A stretch of DNA of 64,000 nucleotides from Tethya wilhelma. Taxonomy: Eukaryota > Porifera > Demospongiae > Tethyida > Tethyidae. Shown piece by piece: positions 45,620-54,241 of this stretch. Under the pieces are notes generated by a model. That model saw only the letters and a list, made by a program, of their open reading frames with translations. It ran no database searches and was not told where the DNA came from. The stretch covers positions 7,206,453-7,270,452 of the forward strand of contig CAXIPT010000003.1 in the NCBI GenBank assembly GCA_964030475.1, read 5' to 3'. Numbering within the stretch: the first letter of the stretch is position 1; every line of letters starts with the position of its first letter. The translations under genes and the position numbers were made by a program.

Positions 45620-46080
45620 TTCTGCTGATGACCAACCGCCTCCACTACAATCCATGGTGATTATGTTTACATGCATGCTTTGTGGCTGGAGCAAGATGAC
45701 ACCATCCCTCAATTTGTTTACCCATGCTCACTAGCTGTATAATCTGTTTAAATCATCAGCGGCTGAGCTGGTATCATCTTGTCCGTGTCTCAGATCAATC
45801 CAGTTCTGAATTAATCCATAAGGGGGTATAACCCCCCAGGCCACCTGCCATTCATTGGTGGAGATGATTAAATTTCAAGATACATACTCATAGGTGACAT
45901 TTGAGTGTACAATGAATCATCTAAAACTTAGGAGACTATTGACAAGATGAAAGTTTCTCGCTATTGTTGTTTGTTGTTATCCTTCCTGGTCCCACTAATC
46001 AACTTATGGTTGTTGGTGGACTAACGTCTCGAATTGGCTCAGTTGGAACTGGTTCCAGCATAGAAACAGCTATTGTTTAG
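45620..46080 (+). pseudogene. Kelch-repeat fragment related to the kinase-Kelch gene
   Basis: Two blocks match the 3' end of the gene at 54242-56590. 45640-45740 matches about 56093-56200 (TGGCTGGAGCAAGATGACAC), and 45850-46080 matches about 56370-56590 (GACAAGATGAAAGTTTCTCG, CTAACGTCTCGAATTGGCTC), ending at a homologous TAG. The piece between is deleted or replaced and the frame is broken. Same strand as the parent, about 10 kb away. No kinase part is seen nearby. Confidence 0.85.
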
Positions 46081-46243
46081 TAAATAATTTCAGTTATAAA
46101 TTCTGGATTTAAATAATTATGTATAAATTTTATCTGATTTCGTGCAAATTGCATAGACTTTAATCATGACTAGTATTATGTACCCTAGTTATGATGTTTG
46201 GTATTTGTTTCAATCAAAACAGTACAATACTGAATTTTTATAT

Positions 46244-47725
46244 TCAATTTGTTCGGTATGTTTTTAAGTAAACTCTAATTTTAAGACAATCATTTTTCAC
46301 ATAAAGCACTTTCTTAAGCTTTACATCATTGAGTTCGCCAAGCTTGACAAAGCTGCCAATTTTTCCACCATGACTTCCTCGGTTGTACCTGCTCCACCAG
46401 TCACTGACAGTCTTCTCGTGGTGGCTGTGGTCTCCTAGCTGGTTCAACAACAGTACATGTGCTGTCATGGTAACTGGCCACTCCAGTTGCTTGTCATGGT
46501 CTCCCTTAAGGAGTCTAAACCTCACTATCATATATTCTCCTCGGCCTCTACGATGGTCACTGAAGTGATTGTCCACAGCACTAGTATCAATGTTCAGTTG
46601 GAACTTATACTCTCCAGGATGAGAGTAGAATGGGTCACTGTACCAGTCTCCGTAATCTCCTTTTGTTTGGAATTTTTTGAACTCAGTGAGAGTGAAATCG
46701 TGCACAGAGAATCCTTGATGGATGTATGGAAGATGAACTGCAATAGGCATGTCTACTAAATTCGTAAGTGCTCTCAGTTCATGTTGAAGATTTGTGGTTT
46801 CACTTTTGGATTTGTTTAGATGGTTAGACATTGCCTGTTTTGTGTCACTAAAGTGTTTGTTCAACTGCAACTGAGCCACTTTAAAGTGATCTAGCTCGTT
46901 GTGAAGTTCATTAATTTGTCTATCAGTTTCATTCTGAAGAATTGCAATCTGATATGATGAGCAGGTTTGTGTTATAATATATTGAACAAGCACTGCTAGC
47001 ACCAAGAAAGCCACTAAGCTTATTGAAATCAGCCGCTTCCTAGATACTTTACTTTCAACTGCTTGTTGCACCTGACAGACTTGACTTGTAGTGGCTTTCT
47101 CTTGCTGTATTCTGTCAATGTTTATTGTTAGTCGTTTTATCTCTTCTGCCTGTGCTGTTGACATCTCTCTCAAACTATTTACTTCTTCTATCCTTGCTGT
47201 GTTTTCTGCTTCCAGTGAGTAGGTCCTCTCCATCAGTAGTAACATATGATGGTGTGAACTATGTTCGAGATGTCCAGGCATGTCCTTACGAGGTAATCGT
47301 ACTCTACACCCAACTCTGTTGAAATCACAATCAATGTTTTTCATTTGGCAATGGGTTTCCACATGGCTCTCAATTGCAACATCGTGATAGTGGATGTGTT
47401 CACCACAGTTATTTGGACAAGCTACCACATTAGCTGCGCAAGTTGATTGTAAGTGGAGACCAAGATCGGCAAGTTCCCCCTCCCAGTCACAACCCTTCTC
47501 ACTGTTAGTGCATCGGATGTGACGTCTTGGACACTCGTCAAAAGGATGTTTATTCAGTGATTGACGCTCAAACTTATGTCGGCAGTGAGGACAGCTCACT
47601 TTGATGAAACCACAACCTTCTTTCTCGGCTCCTGGTTTAGGATCCTCATTCAAGTGTCGATTGAGCTCACCTAACTCACCAGTCCACTGACAGCCAAGGT
47701 TACGGTGAGTACAGTAGACCTCAAA
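46244..47725 (-). CDS. TRAF-like protein with zinc fingers, transmembrane span and MATH domain (5' incomplete)
   Basis: The open reading runs from a splice acceptor (CACAG before 47725) to the stop at 46244, 493 residues. It begins with TRAF-type zinc fingers (YCTHRNLGCQWTGELGELNR, VSCPHCRHKF, CTNSEKGCDWEGELADLGLH, CPNNCGEHI), followed by a coiled coil. At about 46970-47032 is a clear membrane span, LISISLVAFLVLAVLVQYII, preceded by SRKR. A second coiled coil and a C-terminal MATH/TRAF domain follow (GEYKFQLNID, MIVRFRLLKGDHD). TRAFs are normally cytosolic adaptors, so the span is unusual. No RING exon was found upstream before the repeats at 47926, so the 5' part is further away, absent, or lost. 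Sequons NET and NKS follow the span. Confidence 0.82.
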   Translation of the reverse strand, partial: FEVYCTHRNLGCQWTGELGELNRHLNEDPKPGAEKEGCGFIKVSCPHCRHKFERQSLNKHPFDECPRRHIRCTNSEKGCDWEGELADLGLHLQSTCAANVVACPNNCGEHIHYHDVAIESHVETHCQMKNIDCDFNRVGCRVRLPRKDMPGHLEHSSHHHMLLLMERTYSLEAENTARIEEVNSLREMSTAQAEEIKRLTINIDRIQQEKATTSQVCQVQQAVESKVSRKRLISISLVAFLVLAVLVQYIITQTCSSYQIAILQNETDRQINELHNELDHFKVAQLQLNKHFSDTKQAMSNHLNKSKSETTNLQHELRALTNLVDMPIAVHLPYIHQGFSVHDFTLTEFKKFQTKGDYGDWYSDPFYSHPGEYKFQLNIDTSAVDNHFSDHRRGRGEYMIVRFRLLKGDHDKQLEWPVTMTAHVLLLNQLGDHSHHEKTVSDWWSRYNRGSHGGKIGSFVKLGELNDVKLKKVLYVKNDCLKIRVYLKTYRTN

Positions 47726-47925
47726 CTGTGTTATTGTATGTATGGAAGTTTCTATTGAAAATTTTTGGGTGGGCGTGGCTTTGCAACAGTTTTATGTATG
47801 ATCGTGTAACAAGCACCATTGGATAGCGCTCGTGGAAAATTATCGTCAGATACTTGAACATTTACATATTACTTAGAAAAACTCTGCGGAAAAACAGGTG
47901 AATTTGTAGAGGTCTGACATCGCTA

Positions 47926-48430
47926 ATAGTAGGAATGGGCCGAACGTCCCATAGACACAATACAAAATGTTGATGCTTATAAAGTCTCAAAGAAAGATAG
48001 CTAAGCCTTCAAATATGTTTAGAGGCCTTCTTTGGACAGTATTCTAACTCTATAAATCAAGAAAACTCACAGAAACTCTCTATAGCGCTCTGGAGAGAGC
48101 GCTAGCGGGAAGCCGTACCAATGCATTTTTGTTTTCCTGTTCCTGACTTACTTGAACACGATTTCCAGACAAACAAAAGACATTGAGCCAACTTTGACAA
48201 CATAGTGAGACTTCATTTTATCTGCAGTACGCCCTTTTACACTCGTTTACTGGCAAAAAGGTAGCAAACAAAATCTGGGCAGCTTTGGCAACATTGGCAC
48301 AAAATACTGTACTTTTTATGTATACATTTTAGTAGGTAAAGGTCGTCAACAGACCACGTGGTTTGCTTACACATAACGCGCATGCGCGCATTTAATACAG
48401 CGGTTTTAGTTGATCTTGCAAAACGAAGTT
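47926..48430. repeat. Composite repeat part A, copy 2 (left portion)
   Basis: Begins AATAGTAGGAATGGGCCGAA and runs in parallel with copy 1 to GCGCATGCGCGCATTTAATA, where it is interrupted by the DDE transposon. The remainder (TTTTGTAGAGACTGGCCAGT) resumes at about 50828. Confidence 0.8.
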
Positions 48431-48585
48431 AAAAGCGGATGTCAACTATTTGACCAATAAGATCACGAGAATGAGAATATGCTAGTCATGCGAATGGTCA
48501 TGTGACCACATTACTACTGCGCGCCAAGAGCCTGCTATAGCAGTTAGGTGGTATGTACTGATAGACGGATCTGAAGAATCAGGTT

Positions 48586-49578
48586 ATGCAGACTCCCAGT
48601 ATAAATCCTGTTCAAGCCAGTGTTATACAGCAACTTCAAAGAGTTCTCACTGGACATGGACCACATGTGGGACAGTTAGTGATTGGAGGGTCAACAGTTC
48701 TGACCCAGACGCCATCTCAGACTCAGGCTGCTGCCAGTGGCCAGTCCTCATCGTCTACAGTACGGTCATCACATCATAGCTACAGTTATAAGGTAAAAAT
48801 TATTAATCCTACCAAAAAAAGTGATGTCAGTGTACGCCATTTAAATAATTTCTCAGAAAAGTTTGAGTCAGTTCTTGGATTGCGTGTAAAGCTCATTGAA
48901 GCCTTTTCAGAGAGTGTCCCAAAGACTATAGACTTTAGTGTTGGCTATTTTGAGGGATCTCAACAAGCCAAAATATGGTTGGTTGGATCTGAAGACCTTG
49001 AATCAATGTATCTTAAGTATCCTACTGGTGGACTAATAAGCCTATGGTGTGATGGGAGAAGTGAAGAATCTAAGAGAGACACTGATAATCGTAAACGAAA
49101 AAGAGATGTTGAAGCAAAGCGAAGGCTTAATGTTGACGAGAATGAGAGAGATGTTGATGATGTTTACAAGACATTGGTTGAGAAACATGGTTCAAAATGG
49201 GAGGTACCCAAACTTTGGCTATGGGCTAGGTGCATATGTAGTGAGCAGCACAGTAGCTACGATGATCCCCCAAATCTGCCTGTCTTTAATGGTCCTGAGC
49301 CTAAAAAGCGCAAGGAAACATTATCTGAGGCATTAACTGGAGCTGCTGTTGCATTTGCTTCAGCTGTGTCAGGTAAAACTTCCAATAGTTGTAACATGTC
49401 AACTGATGGACCCTCGGGATCAGTTGGAGTATCTCCTGGGAAGGCTGTTGAACTTCGTATGAAAAATTATGAACAGTTGCGGTACATTCAGCAATTGTTT
49501 GATGATGGTATTCTTAGTGAGAAGGAATTTTCTGAACAGAAAACAAACATCCTATCATTTCTTCGTAAATTTAACTAG
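48586..49578 (+). CDS. Accessory ORF of the DDE transposon, SHOCT-like C-terminus (330 aa)
   Basis: An intronless 330-codon ORF convergent with the transposase, 93 bases apart. The first ~65 residues are Gln/Ser-rich. A globular part follows (YKVKIINPTKKSDVSVRHLN, WLVGSEDLESMYLKYPTG), then basic nuclear-localisation-like runs (RKRKRDVEAKRR, EPKKRKE). The last ~30 residues (LRYIQQLFDDGILSEKEFSE) match the short-C-terminal-domain (SHOCT) pattern, a helix pair with a hydrophobic LxxGxIxxxEF signature. I do not recognise the whole protein. A DNA-binding or regulatory role in transposition, or a captured host gene, are both possible. Confidence 0.6.
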   Translation: MQTPSINPVQASVIQQLQRVLTGHGPHVGQLVIGGSTVLTQTPSQTQAAASGQSSSSTVRSSHHSYSYKVKIINPTKKSDVSVRHLNNFSEKFESVLGLRVKLIEAFSESVPKTIDFSVGYFEGSQQAKIWLVGSEDLESMYLKYPTGGLISLWCDGRSEESKRDTDNRKRKRDVEAKRRLNVDENERDVDDVYKTLVEKHGSKWEVPKLWLWARCICSEQHSSYDDPPNLPVFNGPEPKKRKETLSEALTGAAVAFASAVSGKTSNSCNMSTDGPSGSVGVSPGKAVELRMKNYEQLRYIQQLFDDGILSEKEFSEQKTNILSFLRKFN

Positions 49579-49671
49579 TACAAAAAGTTATCAACAGCAT
49601 GACATTGTACAAATTATGTTATGATTAAATATTCAGCTAATTTCTGATACAATTGCAAAATTAATTAATGT

Positions 49672-50664
49672 TCATGTATAAATTTCACTGTGGTCTATCC
49701 ATCCTAGGCAGTCATTCTCTGTGACTGACGCAAAACAATTAAGCAAAAGTGTTTCTGTGTCCATATGCATCAAAGCAGCTTCAGCTGACTTTAATGTCTG
49801 TTTTACTTTTGAGAATAGCTCCTCAATTGGGTTGTAATCAGGTGAATATGGTGGAAGGAATAATACATGTGCTCCAACTTCAAGAATAGACTTTGATACT
49901 TCAGCTAGGTGATGTATCGAACAATTGTCTAATACAACCACTGAATGTGGATTGCTACCATTATAAGGCATTAACTGTGGTAGCAGATGGGTTTGTACAA
50001 ATTCATAAAACAATTCACCATTTGCTGTTCCATGAAATGTTTTTACATCCAGTAACCCATTAACAGACATACATGCCACTGCTGAAATGCGATCACCCCT
50101 AATTAGTAATGTCTGGTTCTTGGCTGGCTTTCCACGAATACTGTACCCATATTTTCTCAATCTATTCCTTCTGTCGGCTCCAGTTTCGTCGACGAATACA
50201 AATATATCAGTGCTATACACAGACACTTCAGAAGCAAATTGCTCTCTAAGCAGTTTGTCTTGTTGTATAGCAACTGTATGAAGTCTTTGTCGAGAGAAGC
50301 CACTCTTATGCAAAAACAAACAAATTGTAGATAGACTGACATCCAGCAAAAACAAATTTTCTAGCTCCCTTTTGATTTCATGCAAATAGATTCCTGGTTT
50401 TTGGAGAACGAGATTCAGTATAAATAACTGAGTAATAGTTGTGAGCTTTCTTGCAGCTCTATCCTTTGGGTAAGGACGTTTATGTACATTGCCTGTCACA
50501 TATAGTCTTACTGTTCTTTGTACTGTTGAGCTGTCCACTCCAAGATTCCTTCCTATTTGTTCATATGTTTCTCCGAGCGCCTCCCTTTGCCAGACCATCC
50601 TCCACCTTAGGTCCTCACTGTATGCACTAGAGCGTCTTGGCTCACAAGAAGTTGACATGTTCAA
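49672..50664 (-). CDS. DD34E transposase
   Basis: Intronless, 330 residues, intact. The N-terminal helix-turn-helix is YSEDLRWRMVWQREALGETY through GVDSSTVQRTVR. The catalytic triad is visible: first Asp in FVFVDETGADRR, second Asp in VVVLDNCSIHH, and Glu in DYNPIEELFSKVK, 34 residues after the second Asp (counted). This spacing and the LPPYSPDYNPIEE motif identify the IS630/Tc1/mariner superfamily. The intact frame suggests recent mobility. Confidence 0.93.
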   Translation of the reverse strand: MNMSTSCEPRRSSAYSEDLRWRMVWQREALGETYEQIGRNLGVDSSTVQRTVRLYVTGNVHKRPYPKDRAARKLTTITQLFILNLVLQKPGIYLHEIKRELENLFLLDVSLSTICLFLHKSGFSRQRLHTVAIQQDKLLREQFASEVSVYSTDIFVFVDETGADRRNRLRKYGYSIRGKPAKNQTLLIRGDRISAVACMSVNGLLDVKTFHGTANGELFYEFVQTHLLPQLMPYNGSNPHSVVVLDNCSIHHLAEVSKSILEVGAHVLFLPPYSPDYNPIEELFSKVKQTLKSAEAALMHMDTETLLLNCFASVTENDCLGWIDHSEIYT

Positions 50665-50822
50665 GTTGTACTGCTGTGGAATGCCTGAATTTTAATTTGA
50701 ATTTTGCGCAAAATGAAGCAAATATTTAGTACGCATGGGGTTAATAAATTTTGTCCACGTAGTCATTTCCGCTTTTTCAAGTGACTGGCAGGAACTCTCG
50801 GAAGCGCTGTATACCATAACGC

Positions 50823-51010
50823 CTGTTTTTTGTAGAGACTGGCCAGTCTCAATGCAATTAAATACCTTAGTATTAAAAAAAGTGAACGAACAAGTAATAA
50901 AAATTTTGTAAAAATAATCAGTGTAGGAATGGGCAGTGCTGTAAAAAGTAACGAAACAAGGCCAAGTCTCTGAATTTCGGCACATGACTACTTCATTTTT
51001 TGTACCATAG
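50823..51010. repeat. End of part A copy 2 and left arm of foldback B copy 4
   Basis: TTTTTTGTAGAGACTGGCCA to AAAAAAAGTGAACGA is the tail of part A. The B left arm follows (ATGGGCAGTGCTGTAAAAAG, TCGGCACATGACTACTTCAT). Its right arm is missing before the next part A begins at about 51045. Confidence 0.75.
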
Positions 51011-51044
51011 TATCATAACTGCATGCCTACTCTGTATTATGTCT

Positions 51045-51191
51045 GTTATCATACGTACGGTAGTACGTATAGTAGGAATGGGCCGACTGTCCCATAGACA
51101 CAATACAAAATATTTATCGCCATAAAAATCTAACAACACAAAGTAGAGGCTTCAAACTTGCTCAGAGGCTCTCCTTTACAGAAAACCAACT
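51045..51191. repeat. Composite repeat part A, copy 3 (cut by gap)
   Basis: ATACGTACGGTAGTACGTAT then GGAATGGGCCGACTGTCCCA as in copies 1 and 4. It runs into the run of N. Confidence 0.8.
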
Positions 51192-51704
51192 NNNNNNNNN
51201 NNNNNNNNNNNNNNNNNNNNNNNNNNNNNNNNNNNNNNNNNNNNNNNNNNNNNNNNNNNNNNNNNNNNNNNNNNNNNNNNNNNNNNNNNNNNNNNNNNNN
51301 NNNNNNNNNNNNNNNNNNNNNNNNNNNNNNNNNNNNNNNNNNNNNNNNNNNNNNNNNNNNNNNNNNNNNNNNNNNNNNNNNNNNNNNNNNNNNNNNNNNN
51401 NNNNNNNNNNNNNNNNNNNNNNNNNNNNNNNNNNNNNNNNNNNNNNNNNNNNNNNNNNNNNNNNNNNNNNNNNNNNNNNNNNNNNNNNNNNNNNNNNNNN
51501 NNNNNNNNNNNNNNNNNNNNNNNNNNNNNNNNNNNNNNNNNNNNNNNNNNNNNNNNNNNNNNNNNNNNNNNNNNNNNNNNNNNNNNNNNNNNNNNNNNNN
51601 NNNNNNNNNNNNNNNNNNNNNNNNNNNNNNNNNNNNNNNNNNNNNNNNNNNNNNNNNNNNNNNNNNNNNNNNNNNNNNNNNNNNNNNNNNNNNNNNNNNN
51701 NNNN
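51192..51704. other. Assembly gap (513 N)
   Basis: Run of N. ORFs reported across it are artefacts. The flanks are repeats, which probably caused the gap. Confidence 1.
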
Positions 51705-51870
51705 TCAGCAGCACCCAGCAACGGTCAGTGGGCACCAGTGACTCTTATTCAGTAGCGGAGGGGTTAATTTTTTTCTTGATTACATTTTTGGGTCTTCTTG
51801 AGTAGGTCCTTACCTCGATTTCGTATCATATAATACCTGCTACACCTACACATACCAATATCATACGTAC

Positions 51871-52463
51871 GGTAGTACGTATAGTAGGAATGGGCCGGCT
51901 GTCCCATAGACACAATACAAAATGTTGGTCACCATAAAAATCTAGTCAAACAAAATCAAACTTTCAAAGTTGCTCAGAGGCTCTCACTAACAGATTACCA
52001 ACTTCTTGCAAGTCTTGAAACTCGTAAAAAGTTTCCTCAGCACTCGTAGAGAGCGCTAGGGGGAAGCCACCATAGTGCCATTTTTGTTCATCTAACTTAC
52101 TTACGTACTTACGTACTTCCTAACTGACTTACTTGAAAAGCATTTCCAGAGAACCAGAATGTGTTGAGCCAACTTTGACAGCACAAAGTAAGTTCTTTTC
52201 ATAGGTACTACATTCCTTGATACTCGTTTTCATCACAAATAAGCCTAAACAAAAACTAGAAAGCTTTGAAATTGAGAGTATAAATTCATGTACTTCAATG
52301 TAGCCATCTTCTTGTAGAGATCAAAGGTCATTATCCACGTGGCATTATTATGCGCATGCCCATTAGCCTCCTCCACTTAATGTAGTGCTGCTACTCAAGC
52401 TTTTTGTAAAGACTAACCAGTCTCTAATATTTTCCACACTGTAGTGTTGAAAAAAGTGAATGA
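51871..52463. repeat. Composite repeat part A, copy 4
   Basis: ATCATACGTACGGTAGTACG start, GAGAGCGCTAGGGGGAAGCC interior, TGTTGAAAAAAGTGAATGA end, directly followed by a B copy. The 51705-51870 stretch between gap and repeat shows nothing recognisable. Confidence 0.85.
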
Positions 52464-52862
52464 ACAAGTAGTAAAAATTTCAAAAAAATAAGTAGTGTAG
52501 GAATGGGCAGTGCGGTAAAAAGGATTGGAACAAGGCATGTCTCAATTTCGGCACATGACTACTTCATTTTTTATACCCAACTCTTGGCTAACAGTCCAGT
52601 TTAAGTTACTTGTCTGTTATAGTTCGCTCCACTGCTTAGCCTACTGATTAGTAGGAATTTGAACCAATACAATAATAAGCTACCGCACTATTGTACAGAT
52701 CGTTGCATTTACGACACTTAGCAGGATCCTAAGGAAGGATCAACTGACAAGAATAAAAATGAAGTAGTCATGTGCCGAAATTGAGACATGCCTTGTTCCA
52801 ATACTTTTTACCGCACTGCCCATTCCTACATTACTTATTTTTTTGAAATTTTTACTACTTGT
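52464..52862. repeat. Foldback element family B, copy 5
   Basis: Long arms (GTGTAGGAATGGGCAGTGCG, ATTTCGGCACATGACTACTT and their reverse complements from 52757) with ends ACAAGTA and TACTTGT. The most symmetric copy in the window. Confidence 0.88.
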
Positions 52863-54241
52863 TTAATTATATCCTTGGCATATTCATTGCATGTGTAATG
52901 CCGGTATGAATAAATTCTCAACACCCATGTCGCCCCATGGTGCATTAGGCCAATGATGTATGGACACAGATTGACTGAGGTAGATCTATTTGACCCGATG
53001 ATTAATCAGTTGAAAGGCTAGCTGGGCCCATACAACTACATACTTTGATGAATGACTGATCATGCAAGTTCACTCATTGAATCAAAGTGACTATATCTGC
53101 ATGTATCACCATCATACATAGCAACCATCACAATAAATATAGAGACTCTTAATTCTTACTGGCCTACAGTGACGACATTGTAAACCCAGGCAGCGTTTGC
53201 AAGATGATGTGTACTGAATCACATGCAAGTTTTTTTATAGCTATGAATAATAATAATAATCATGTAGTCTACATGATCTGGAAATAAACATGAGTGAGAG
53301 GCACATACAATTATGGGCTGTTTACAGTGTTCATTGTTAACATTATAATATGCATGGTTATACTTTGTCTATTCATAAATCAGTGAAAACCTGTGCATGA
53401 ATGTTTGTATCAAAATAAGGTGTGTGAAGGTCACAATAATAGAATAGTACATTACAGAATTTAGATTTAATATATAATATTATACACTGTTGCCTGATTA
53501 TCTACCAATGGCATTGTGATCTTCAATGGAACAATACTACATGCAAGAGGCCATTGCTAATTAACACAAGTGGAGGTACACACATATGATCATGAGAGTC
53601 CACACGATCTTGTAATCAACTCAGCTTGAAGGGATATAGTTCTCACAAACAAGTTTCAATTATTGGGAGTCAGACACATGTGGAACTACATACACTCAGG
53701 TTGATGCATCAGTATTTTCAGACATTAATAGAGTCTGGGTACAAGTCTTAATTGGTCTTGTCAGGTCAGTGGTGACCACTTGAACTGTTACCATGACAAC
53801 AGTTGTGAGGGGAAAACGGGGACTTGAATCAGACACTTAATGATTTCGATGATGTATATACAATGTATACAATGTGCATCAAAAGAAGGTGTGTAAAGGT
53901 CACAATAACTACAATAGAGTATACAATGTATTCACCTCAGTCCACCTGATACTGAGCCAGTGTAATGAATGAATTAAGTAGGCAAACACTATTATATACC
54001 ATAAATTTAGCATTCCTTTGTTTACTTAAGTAAACTTATGAATGCTGGTATCAAAAGAAGGCGTGTGAAGGGCACTATATATGGTTAATTACAATAGACT
54101 GAGAGTACATTCACCTGTCTATTAGCCAGGCTAATGAATTATGTGTCTGCATAAACAAACACAATTATTCCGCAAACATGCTACACAGATTAAATTCAGA
54201 ACACTGCTGCTTCATGATCATTTCAACTACTATAGCTTGCA
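52863..54241. other. Upstream region of the kinase-Kelch gene with three related repeats
   Basis: AT-rich and without ORFs. The phrase ATCAAAATAAGGTGTGTGAAG or close variants, followed by GTCACAATAA and ACAATAG-type text, occurs at about 53408, 53878 and 54052. The last two continue similarly into CACCT(C/G)T, AGCCAG and TAATGAAT, so they are duplicates of about 150 bases. They may be promoter repeats or pieces of an unclassified transposon. Confidence 0.6.

Larger units (their letters stand above)
48431..50822. mobile_element. DD34E (IS630/Tc1/mariner-group) transposon with two convergent ORFs
   Basis: Bounded by the two halves of repeat A copy 2, which are collinear with uninterrupted copies, so the ~2.4 kb insert is defined by comparison. 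Candidate imperfect ends are CAGCGGTTTTAGT on the left and the reverse complement of ACCATAACGCCTG on the right (9 of 13 match). It carries ORF 48586-49578 (+) and a transposase at 49672-50664 (-), each 330 codons and apparently intact. Confidence 0.75.

Noticed and set aside
45083..46080. A complete second kinase-Kelch gene upstream of the Kelch fragment
   Set aside because: Only the 3' propeller blocks are recognisable; the sequence before them is a foldback repeat and LINE remnants.
51130..51805. Long ORFs across the N run
   Set aside because: They are made of unknown bases; no coding evidence.
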